Assembly (NCBI GenBank): GCA_016875515.1
Contig: VGRA01000036.1
Location: 1-12,003, forward strand
DNA: 12,003 bases
From: Deltaproteobacteria bacterium
GTDB lineage: Bacteria > Myxococcota > Myxococcia > Myxococcales > Myxococcaceae
Direction: 5' to 3'
Shown one piece after another: positions 1 through 5,393 of this stretch. Below the pieces are notes generated by a model, which saw only the letters and a list, made by a program, of their open reading frames with translations, had not been told where the DNA came from and did not search any database. The first letter of the stretch is position 1, and every line of letters starts with the position of its first letter. Position numbers and translations under genes: made by a program.

Positions 1-492
1 GTCCCGGACCACCAGCGGTCCCACCCGGGCCTGGAAGTTCAAGCCGAGGGTCAGCTCCCAACCGGACACGGGCAGCCGCCGGCCGGTGTTGACCTTGATG
101 GCCCGGTCGCCGAAGTCGGACGTGGCAGAGGGGAAGCCCTGCAGCAGGTCAAACGTGCCGTAGTACTGCACGCGCTGGAAGGCGGCCCACACACCCAGGA
201 CCGAGAGCGGGTTGAACTCCACGTAGGGGCCCACCTTTAGGAAGGCGGGGCTCATGGTGGGGGCCAGGCCCACGCCGACGAAGTTGTCCCGCAGTGCGAC
301 CGACTGCGACTCGTACAGCCGGTACCGGTAGGCGAAGCGGCCGTCGTACAGCAGCCCGAGCGGGTTGTAGCGGAGGGCGAAGGTGTTGCGCTGGACGATG
401 CGGTGCTGCGGGGGACTGCGGTCCTGGAGCATCTGCGCGGAGGCGGGGAGGGCGAGCAACAGGCCGAGGGACAGCGGTGCGAGACGGAGCAT
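1..492 (-). CDS. Exported outer-membrane-type protein, N-terminal part (runs off left edge)
   Basis: The reverse strand is open from an ATG at 492-490 to the window edge, giving 164 codons with no stop; the C-terminus lies outside. The first 19 residues form a signal peptide (MLRLAP, a leucine-rich core, then ALPASA before Gln20). The mature part alternates aromatic and polar residues in short strands, for example the stretches around LRYNPLGLLYDGRFAYRYRLYES, VGVGLAPTMSPAF and WELTLGLNFQARVG, as expected of a transmembrane beta-barrel. No enzyme motif is visible. The family is not recognised; myxobacterial genomes carry many such short uncharacterised barrel proteins, so the outer-membrane location is inferred. 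The upstream sequence has no clear Shine-Dalgarno. The gene is divergent from the toxin-antitoxin locus, with 138 bp between starts. Confidence 0.75.
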   Translation of the reverse strand, partial: MLRLAPLSLGLLLALPASAQMLQDRSPPQHRIVQRNTFALRYNPLGLLYDGRFAYRYRLYESQSVALRDNFVGVGLAPTMSPAFLKVGPYVEFNPLSVLGVWAAFQRVQYYGTFDLLQGFPSATSDFGDRAIKVNTGRRLPVSGWELTLGLNFQARVGPLVVRD

Positions 493-590
493 AGAGAGTG
501 TTTAGTCCCGGACAGTGGCAATTGGCGAGCGCCGTCGCCGGCTGGAGCGCGGCGGCCCACATCAAGGGTGATTGCCGTGCCGTTGTCCAG

Positions 591-616
591 GAACCGCAAT
601 GGTGTCATTCCGGTTC
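591..616. promoter_or_regulatory. Inverted repeat, candidate operator of the toxin-antitoxin locus
   Basis: Left arm GAACCGCAATG (591-601) and right arm CATTCCGGTTC (606-616) are reverse complements except for one position, around a 4-bp centre GTGT. The repeat ends 14 bp before the antitoxin ATG and 3 bp before its Shine-Dalgarno GGAGG (620-624). Ribbon-helix-helix antitoxins of the VapB/FitA type are known to bind palindromes in their own promoter, so autoregulation is the natural inference. A stem-loop in the leader mRNA is the alternative. I could not find a convincing -10/-35 pair around it. Confidence 0.5.
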
Positions 617-630
617 CGCGGAGGTTGTGC

Positions 631-786
631 ATGGCATCCATCGCCCTGAAAAACGTTCCAGATGCCCTGCTCAAGGCGCTGCGCCTGGCAGCGAAGACGG
701 AACGGAGGAGCCTGAACCAGGAGGTCATGCAGGTGCTCGGACTTGCACTCGGACGACGGACGCCGGCCCCCACGTCCAGTCCATAG
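631..786 (+). CDS. VapB/FitA-type ribbon-helix-helix antitoxin, truncated to its DNA-binding half
   Basis: This is a 51-residue ORF starting at ATG 631 behind a good GGAGG Shine-Dalgarno (620-624, 6-nt spacing). The N-terminal MASIALKNVPDALLKALRLA, then TERRSLNQEVMQVL, is the classic FitA/VapB ribbon-helix-helix signature: a beta strand, helix A, then the RSLNQE turn into helix B. It forms a DNA-binding dimer in this family. Family members usually run on to about 75-90 residues, with a C-terminal tail that wraps and inhibits the PIN toxin. Here the frame stops at TAG 784-786, before that tail, and the tail-like sequence continues in the same frame after a second TAG (see next entry). The short product may still bind DNA but probably cannot neutralise the toxin. 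Longer in-frame starts upstream would overlap the divergent gene and add non-family sequence, so they were not used. Confidence 0.75.
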   Translation: MASIALKNVPDALLKALRLAAKTERRSLNQEVMQVLGLALGRRTPAPTSSP

Positions 787-909
787 GTGGAGGCCCAGGC
801 CGCCGCTTAGCGGCGCAATGCCGCGCGCTGGAACACGGACGTGCGCGCGGACGAAGAGGCGGAGGCGGCGGTCCGCACGCGGACGCTCGGGCGGAAGGTT
901 GACGTGTGA
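787..909 (+). pseudogene. Orphaned C-terminal part of the antitoxin gene, cut off by two TAG codons
   Basis: This stretch continues the antitoxin frame. After TAG 784-786 it encodes VEAQAAA, then TAG 808-810, then 32 open codons (RRNAARWNTD, VRADEEAEAA, VRTRTLGRKVDV) to TGA 907-909. In the last block 29 of 32 codons end in G or C, clearly more than in the other two forward frames, which is the mark of coding sequence in this genome. The TGA overlaps the toxin GTG as GTGA (906-909), the usual coupling in toxin-antitoxin pairs. With the two TAGs read as CAG (Gln) the antitoxin would be 92 residues, a normal length. The acidic ADEEAE segment followed by a basic end fits an antitoxin tail, though I did not align it. 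That this is a decayed gene is an inference; the frame and overlap are seen directly. Confidence 0.6.
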
Positions 910-1301
910 AGGTCCTGGACACGGACGCCTGCGTCCTCCTTCTGCGGGGCACGCCGGGGGTCCTCGCGCGCCGGCTGGCCGAACCCGGCCCCGCGGTCAC
1001 CACCTGGACGACCGCCGCGGAGCTGTTCTGCGGCGCGGCGAAGTCGAAGGCCCCGGCCCACAACCGCGCGCTCGTCACGGAGTTCCTGTCCACGCTTCCC
1101 GTGCTCGGGCTGGATGCCGCGTCTGCGGCCCTGCTCGGTGAGTTCAAGGTGCTGCTCGAGCGGCGGGGAGAGCAGTTGGAGGATGCAGACCTGCTGATGG
1201 CCGCGGTGGCCGCCGTCCACGGGGCGGACGTGGTGACCGGGAATCGGCGCCACCCCGGTCGGATACCCGGGGTGTCGGTGGAGGATTGGATAGGGGGCTG
1301 A
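906..1301 (+). CDS. vapC: PIN-domain ribonuclease toxin, VapC/FitB type
   Basis: A 131-residue PIN-domain protein of normal family length. Toxins of this group are Mg-dependent endoribonucleases that cut tRNA or rRNA when the antitoxin is lost. The acidic active site looks intact: Asp5 in MKVLDTDACVLLLRG, Glu39 in TTAAELFCGAA, Asp93/Asp95 in EDADLLMAAVAA, and the polar VVTGNRRH segment (Asn113) before the RIPGV strand. The start is GTG 906: an in-frame TGA at 900-902 closes the frame just upstream, and GCGGAAGG (891-898) gives a ribosome site at 7-nt spacing. The GTG overlaps the stop of the original antitoxin frame by GTGA. Because two TAGs now end antitoxin translation about 100 nt earlier, that coupling should be lost and toxin translation would rest on its own weak start. 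No inactivating change is visible in the toxin. Confidence 0.88.
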   Translation: MKVLDTDACVLLLRGTPGVLARRLAEPGPAVTTWTTAAELFCGAAKSKAPAHNRALVTEFLSTLPVLGLDAASAALLGEFKVLLERRGEQLEDADLLMAAVAAVHGADVVTGNRRHPGRIPGVSVEDWIGG

Positions 1302-1340
1302 GCGGGCGAGCTGTGGAAGACGTGTTCAGCCGCCGCCCGC
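1296..1340. other. Nested inverted repeats across the convergent stop codons
   Basis: GGCTGA (1296-1301) pairs with TCAGCC (1326-1331), and GCGGGCG (1302-1308) pairs with CGCCCGC (1334-1340). The two pairings are mutually exclusive or overlapping. The region contains both stop codons of the tail-to-tail toxin and sua5 genes, which lie 24 nt apart. It could act as a shared terminator structure, but there is no T-run and the arms are short for a GC-rich genome, so this is weak. Confidence 0.2.
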
Positions 1341-2303
1341 GCCGGGCCGAGGCGCCGCCGCCCGCTTGAGGCGGTCCTTCACGGCGAGCGCCACCCCGCC
1401 TCCCTCGGGCTCCACCACGAGGATCCGCTCGAAGCCGGCCGCGTCCAGGTCCCTGAGCGCCGCGTAGAGCCCGCGCGCGTAGCCGGCCGGGTCGTCCGGT
1501 AGGAAGTGCCGTCCTACCCCGGCAGGCAACGCCACGCTGTCCGGTGCGAGCCCGGCGACCTTCACCCCTGCATCCCGCAGCGCCGCGGCGCGCCGCCGCA
1601 CCGCGTCCGCGCTCACCAACTCCACGCCTGCCCGCGGCGCGTAGTGGGACGCGAGCGACCCGGAGACGCGCACGGACGAGGCCTGCCTCACCGGCACCGT
1701 CCTGCCCAGCACGGCTGAGAGCTGCTCCGGCGAGATGCCGCCCGGGCGCAGCACCGCCGGCTCGCCGGAGGACAAGTCCACGATGGTGGACTCCACGCCC
1801 ACGGCGCAGGGCCCGCCGTCCAGCACCAGCGGCACCTCCGCCCCCAGGTCCGCCCGCACGTGGGCCGCGGTGGTGGGGCTGACACCGCCGAAGCGGTTGG
1901 CAGACGGCGCCGCTACCCCACCGCCCAAGGCGGAGAGCAGCGCGCGCGCGAGCGGGTGTCCGGGCACGCGCACGGCCACCGTGTCCTGCCCGCCTGTGAC
2001 CGCGTCAGGCGCGAGCGGACTTCGCGGCAACACCAGCGTGAGCGGCCCCGGCCAGAAGGCGCGGGCGAGCGCCTCTGCCTCCGCGGGCCAGGCCCGCACC
2101 CACGCGTGCGCCGCCTGAGCGTCCGCCACGTGGATGATCAGCGGGTGGTCGGACGGGCGCCCCTTGATGGCGAAGATGCGGCGGACAGCGAGCTCGTTCG
2201 TGGCATCCGCGGCCAGGCCGTACACCGTCTCCGTTGGCAGGCCGACGACGCCGCCGGAACGGAGGATTTCCACTGCGTGTTGGAGCTCGCTGCCGTTAGA
2301 CAT
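1326..2303 (-). CDS. sua5: L-threonylcarbamoyladenylate synthase, full-length Sua5 type
   Basis: A 325-residue cytoplasmic enzyme that makes threonylcarbamoyl-AMP from threonine, bicarbonate and ATP, the first step of the universal t6A37 modification of ANN-decoding tRNAs; TsaB/D/E then transfer the group. The YrdC domain (about 5-200) shows PTETVYGL (23-30), IKGRP (46-50), FWPGPLTLVLP, VAVRVPGHPLA, APSANRFGG (132-140) and VGVESTIVDL (168-177). A linker with SGSLASHYAP (214-223) leads into the C-terminal Sua5 domain, ending GGGVALAVKDRLKRAA. The length matches the two-domain Sua5/YwlC form rather than the roughly 190-residue TsaC form. The start MSNGSEL (2303) fits the family N-terminus; the same frame stays open 160 codons further but only across the divergent gene. 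No good Shine-Dalgarno precedes it, and the divergent neighbour starts 25 bp away, so both promoters must overlap coding sequence or be very compact. Confidence 0.93.
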   Translation of the reverse strand: MSNGSELQHAVEILRSGGVVGLPTETVYGLAADATNELAVRRIFAIKGRPSDHPLIIHVADAQAAHAWVRAWPAEAEALARAFWPGPLTLVLPRSPLAPDAVTGGQDTVAVRVPGHPLARALLSALGGGVAAPSANRFGGVSPTTAAHVRADLGAEVPLVLDGGPCAVGVESTIVDLSSGEPAVLRPGGISPEQLSAVLGRTVPVRQASSVRVSGSLASHYAPRAGVELVSADAVRRRAAALRDAGVKVAGLAPDSVALPAGVGRHFLPDDPAGYARGLYAALRDLDAAGFERILVVEPEGGGVALAVKDRLKRAAAPRPGAGGG

Positions 2304-2327
2304 GGGGCTGAAAGAGGCCCTTAGACC

Positions 2328-3719
2328 ATGCCCCGTCCCGTCCGCTACCTCGCCCGCAGCCCCATGCCCGTCCCCGCTGCGGAGCTGTTCGCCTGGCACG
2401 CCCGCCCCGGCGCCTTCGAGCGGCTCAACCCGCCCTTCGCGCCCGTGGAGGTGCTGGAGCGCTCGGGCGGCATCGAGGTGGGGGCGCGCACCGTCATCCG
2501 CATGCACATGGGGCCCGTCCCGCTGAAGTGGGAGGCGCTCCACACCGCCTACGAGGCCGGGACGATGTTCCAGGACACGCAGCTGTCCGGACCGTTCTCC
2601 CACTGGGTCCACACCCACCGCGCGGTGCCCAACGGAATGACGTCGCTGCTCGAGGACGAGGTGGAGTACGCGCTCCCCCTCGGCCTGCTGGGCAGCGCGT
2701 TCGGCGGCCACACCGCGCGTCACCAACTGGAGTCCATGTTCGCCTACCGGCACGCGGTCACCTCCGGTGACCTCGCCCGCCATGCGCGCTTCGCGGGCAA
2801 GGGGCCGCTGCGCATTGCCATCACGGGGGCCTCAGGCTTCGTGGGCAGCGCGCTCGTGCCGTTCCTCACCACCGGCGGCCACACGGTGCTGAAGTTGGTT
2901 CGCCGCGCCTCCGGAGAGAACGACATTGCGTGGGACCCGAAGGGCGGCACCGTGGAGCAGGAGAAGCTGGAGGGGGTGGACGCCGTCATCCACCTGGCCG
3001 GCGCGGGGGTGGCAGACGGGCGGTGGACGGAGGAGCGGAAAAAGGAGATCCACGACAGCCGCGAGCAGGGCACGCGCACGCTCGCCGGGGCGCTCGCGAA
3101 GCTGCAGCGCCGCCCGAGGGTGTTCATCTCCGCGAGCGCGGTGGGCTTCTACGGGGACACGGGGGACGCGGAGGTGGACGAGGCCGCTCCGCCCGCGGAT
3201 GACTTCCTCGCGCGCGTGTGCGTGGCATGGGAGCGCGAGACGGCACCGGCGGAGGCGGCGGGAATCCGCACCGTGAAACCGCGGGTGGGCGTGGTGCTGT
3301 CCCCGGCGGGCGGCGCGCTGCACAAGATGCTGCCCCCCTTCAAGCTGGGAGGGGGCGGCCCGCAGGGCAGCGGCCAGCAGTGGATGAGCTGGATCCACCT
3401 GGACGACCTGGTGGGGCTCCTGCACCACGCGCTGTTCGACGAGGAGATGTCCGGGCCGGTCAACGCGGTTTCCCCGGGGGCGCTGCGCAACGCGGACTTC
3501 GCGCACACCCTGGGCCACGTGCTGGGGCGCCCCGCGGTGGTGCCCCTGCCGGCCCTGGCCATCCGGGCGGCGTTTGGAGAGATGGGCGAGGCGGTGCTGC
3601 TGGCGGGCCAGCGGGTGCGCCCGGCGAAGGCGCAGGCGGCCGGGTTCACCTTCCTCTACCCGCAGCTGGAAGGGGCGCTTCGGATGCTGCTTGGCAAGGA
3701 GCGGCTCGGCTCGGCGTGA
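2328..3719 (+). CDS. SRPBCC domain fused to TIGR01777-family epimerase-like oxidoreductase
   Basis: 463 residues in two parts. Residues 1-150 look like an SRPBCC/START-type ligand-binding fold (AAELFAWHARPGAFERLNPP, then FSHWVHTHRA and LLEDEVEYALPLGLLG). Residues 161-455 are an extended short-chain dehydrogenase/epimerase fold of the TIGR01777 (YfcH-like) family: the dinucleotide-binding ITGASGFVGSAL (165-176), IHLAGAGVADGRW (221-233), SASAVGFYG (268-276), GQQWMSWIHLDDLV (349-362) and the C-terminal DUF1731-like VRPAKAQAAGFTFLYPQLEGAL. The usual YxxxK lysine is absent after Tyr275, which is typical of this family, whose substrate is unknown. The protein is cytoplasmic, with no signal peptide or membrane segment. 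ATG 2328 follows AGAGG (2313-2317), a somewhat long spacing of 10. The next gene begins 14 nt after its stop, suggesting cotranscription. Confidence 0.88.
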   Translation: MPRPVRYLARSPMPVPAAELFAWHARPGAFERLNPPFAPVEVLERSGGIEVGARTVIRMHMGPVPLKWEALHTAYEAGTMFQDTQLSGPFSHWVHTHRAVPNGMTSLLEDEVEYALPLGLLGSAFGGHTARHQLESMFAYRHAVTSGDLARHARFAGKGPLRIAITGASGFVGSALVPFLTTGGHTVLKLVRRASGENDIAWDPKGGTVEQEKLEGVDAVIHLAGAGVADGRWTEERKKEIHDSREQGTRTLAGALAKLQRRPRVFISASAVGFYGDTGDAEVDEAAPPADDFLARVCVAWERETAPAEAAGIRTVKPRVGVVLSPAGGALHKMLPPFKLGGGGPQGSGQQWMSWIHLDDLVGLLHHALFDEEMSGPVNAVSPGALRNADFAHTLGHVLGRPAVVPLPALAIRAAFGEMGEAVLLAGQRVRPAKAQAAGFTFLYPQLEGALRMLLGKERLGSA

Positions 3720-3733
3720 TATACAAGGCGCCC

Positions 3734-4810
3734 ATGCGACGCGCACCCTCCCTGTTGGTACCGCTGCTGCTGCTGGCCGGCTGCGGCAAGGCCGTGAAGG
3801 AAGCCCCCGTGAACGTCTCGGAGGTGGCCGGCGGCCCCACCGCGGCCTCCTTCAGCTCCGAGCTGGGGCTGGAGGCCAGGGACGTGGACGCCATCCAGCC
3901 GCAGTACGGCGCGGGGGAGGACGGGACCCTGGCCGGCGTGGACGGCGTGCAGCTGCACTACCACGTGCAGCGCGTGCAGGACGCGAAGGGGGCGGTGGTG
4001 CTGCTGCCCGGGCGCACCGAGGCGGTGGCCAAGTACGCCGAGGTGATGTTCGACCTCAACGCGCAGGGCTATTCCGTCTACGCGCTGGACCACCGCGGCC
4101 AGGGCGAGTCCGAGCGGATGCTGCCCAACCGGTTCAAGGGCTACGTGAAGCACTTCGACGACTACGTCACCGACCTGCAGTCCTTCGTGACGACGGTGGT
4201 GCTGCCCGAGCAGCCGGCGAAGCTGTTCCTGCTCGCGCACTCCATGGGCGGCGCGGTGTCGGTGCTGCACGCGGCCAAGCACCCCGGCACGTTCGACGCC
4301 CTGGCCCTGTCGGCGCCCATGTTGGACATCTCCACTGGGGCCTTCCCTGCGCCGGTGGCCTCCGCCATCTCGCTCACCTCCTGCGGCGGGTCGGACGGGA
4401 CGGACTACGCGGTGGGCTCGGGGGACTACAAGACGGAGACGGACTTCGAGAACAACACCGTCACCCGGAGTGCGACGCGCTGGGCGCTGAAGGTGCAGCA
4501 GCTCGAGGACAACCCGCGCCTGCAGCTGGGAGGGGTGACGTACCGCTTCGTCTGCGAGTCGCTGCGGGCATGCAACCGGGCCCAGCAGTCCGGCGCGCAG
4601 AACCCGGTGCCCACGCTGCTCCTGCAGGCGGGGGCGGACACCATCGTCCTGCCGCAGGCGCAGGCGAAGTACTGCGCCGAGGCGCCCGGCTGCCAGCTGT
4701 CCCGCTTCGACGGGGCCAAGCACGAGATCCTCATGGAGGCGGACGCCGCCCGCAACGAGGCGCTTGCCCAGGTGGTGCGCTTCTTCAACCACTTCGCGGC
4801 GGAGAACTGA
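3734..4810 (+). CDS. pldB: PldB-like lysophospholipase / alpha-beta hydrolase, predicted lipoprotein
   Basis: A 358-residue alpha/beta hydrolase (serine aminopeptidase S33/monoacylglycerol lipase group). The run LPGRTEAVAKYAEVMFDL, then YALDHRGQGES, VKHFDDYVTDL and LLAHSMGGA closely follows lysophospholipase L2 (PldB) of enterobacteria, which hydrolyses lysophospholipids. The catalytic triad is Ser170 (AHSMGG), Asp302 (QAGADTIV) and His330 (GAKHEIL). Unlike E. coli PldB, it begins with a type II signal peptide, MRRAPSLLVPLLLLAGC, with lipid-accepting Cys17, so the enzyme should be anchored outside the cytoplasm. Five more cysteines (217, 274, 280, 314, 320) could form disulfides. ATG 3734 is chosen because it opens the signal peptide; the frame is open farther upstream only as a shadow of the previous gene. 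The next gene starts 7 nt after the stop. Substrate is inferred by family only. Confidence 0.87.
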   Translation: MRRAPSLLVPLLLLAGCGKAVKEAPVNVSEVAGGPTAASFSSELGLEARDVDAIQPQYGAGEDGTLAGVDGVQLHYHVQRVQDAKGAVVLLPGRTEAVAKYAEVMFDLNAQGYSVYALDHRGQGESERMLPNRFKGYVKHFDDYVTDLQSFVTTVVLPEQPAKLFLLAHSMGGAVSVLHAAKHPGTFDALALSAPMLDISTGAFPAPVASAISLTSCGGSDGTDYAVGSGDYKTETDFENNTVTRSATRWALKVQQLEDNPRLQLGGVTYRFVCESLRACNRAQQSGAQNPVPTLLLQAGADTIVLPQAQAKYCAEAPGCQLSRFDGAKHEILMEADAARNEALAQVVRFFNHFAAEN

Positions 4811-4817
4811 GGACCCC

Positions 4818-5345
4818 ATGCGCACGCTCGCACTCGCCCTGTCGCTGGTCGCTGCACCCGGTTTCGCCGAGGAGTTCGCGGCCCGCGCCGCCGTGTCTGC
4901 CGCGCCCACGGCCGCAGCCCCCGCGCGCTACCGCCTGTACGCCGGGGCGAAGCTGGGCCTGGTCCACCCGTTCGGCGTGAACGCGGTGGCGAGCCTGCTG
5001 GACGGCGGCAGGCAGGCCTGGGACGTGGACCTCTTGTGGGAGCCATCCGGGTACCTGCAGTCCTACAGCGTGGGGGCGGGGTGGCACCCGCTCTCCGGGG
5101 CGCTCTACGTGGGGCCGCGCGTGCGGTGGCTGCAGTTCGGCGCGCCGTGGGAGCGCGGCTTCTCCGCCACGGACAACCACCTGGGGCTGTCCGCCGAGGT
5201 GGGGGGGCGCTGGATGCTGGGGCCGGGGGACAAGGGGCTGCTCTCCGTGTCCGGCGGGGCCACGTGGGTGCCCACCCAGTCCGGGACGCTGCAGTGGCTG
5301 CTGGGGCTGAACGTGGGCTTCGCCTGGCGCGTGCTGGAGCGCTAG
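4818..5345 (+). CDS. Small exported beta-barrel-like protein
   Basis: 175 residues starting at ATG 4818, preceded by GAGGA (4809-4813) that overlaps the previous stop, so translation is probably coupled to the hydrolase gene. A type I signal peptide (MRTLALALSLVAAPGFA, cut near residue 17) and an Ala/Pro-rich linker precede strand-like segments such as YRLYAGAKLGLVHPFG, YLQSYSVGAGWHPLSG, ALYVGPRVRWLQFGAPW, LGLSAEVGGRWML and LLGLNVGFAWRVLER. The alternating pattern ends close to the C-terminus (WRVLER), as in outer-membrane barrels. It is probably an eight-strand-size barrel in the outer membrane or a small exported beta protein. It is not recognised as a named family. Its position next to a lipoprotein phospholipase suggests an envelope role but does not define one. 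Confidence 0.8.
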   Translation: MRTLALALSLVAAPGFAEEFAARAAVSAAPTAAAPARYRLYAGAKLGLVHPFGVNAVASLLDGGRQAWDVDLLWEPSGYLQSYSVGAGWHPLSGALYVGPRVRWLQFGAPWERGFSATDNHLGLSAEVGGRWMLGPGDKGLLSVSGGATWVPTQSGTLQWLLGLNVGFAWRVLER

Positions 5346-5350
5346 CAGGC

Positions 5351-5375
5351 CGCTTGAAGCGTGGCGGGTCCGCCA
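5351..5375. repeat. Two abutting inverted repeats before the ABC operon
   Basis: CGCTT-G-AAGCG (5351-5361) is followed directly by TGGCGG-GT-CCGCCA (5362-5375), a perfect 6-bp-arm repeat. Both sit in the 48-nt spacer between the barrel gene stop (5343-5345) and the ATPase ATG (5394). The second repeat lies between TTGAAG (5354-5359) and TAAGAG (5377-5382), a 17-nt-spaced but poor match to a sigma-70 promoter. That start point would fall only a few bases before the ATG, so a promoter here is doubtful. An operator or an intercistronic RNA stem that separates the two halves of the gene run are the two plausible roles. Confidence 0.4.
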
Positions 5376-5393
5376 TTAAGAGGCAGCCCCGAC

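Noticed and set aside
743..1147. Other open frames on both strands over the toxin-antitoxin region
   Set aside because: They are Arg/Pro-rich shadow frames with poor third-position bias and no recognisable domain; the PIN frame and the antitoxin frame explain the coding signal.
2304..2783. Upstream extension of the sua5 frame by 160 codons on the minus strand
   Set aside because: It lies entirely antisense to the SRPBCC-epimerase gene, and the added sequence is low-quality Arg/Gly/His-rich without family similarity; MSNGSEL at 2303 fits the YrdC N-terminus.
3218..3733. Long in-frame extension upstream of the pldB-like gene
   Set aside because: It overlaps the preceding gene out of frame and would bury the lipoprotein signal peptide that begins at 3734.
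2832..3746. 304-codon minus-strand ORF opposite the SRPBCC-epimerase gene
   Set aside because: It is an antisense shadow common in GC-rich genes: His/Arg/Gln-rich, no domain, while the plus strand has clear family motifs.
5354..5382. Sigma-70-like TTGAAG - 17 nt - TAAGAG before the ATPase gene
   Set aside because: The match to consensus is poor, and the implied transcript would begin about 5 nt before the ATG and lose the AAGAGG ribosome site.
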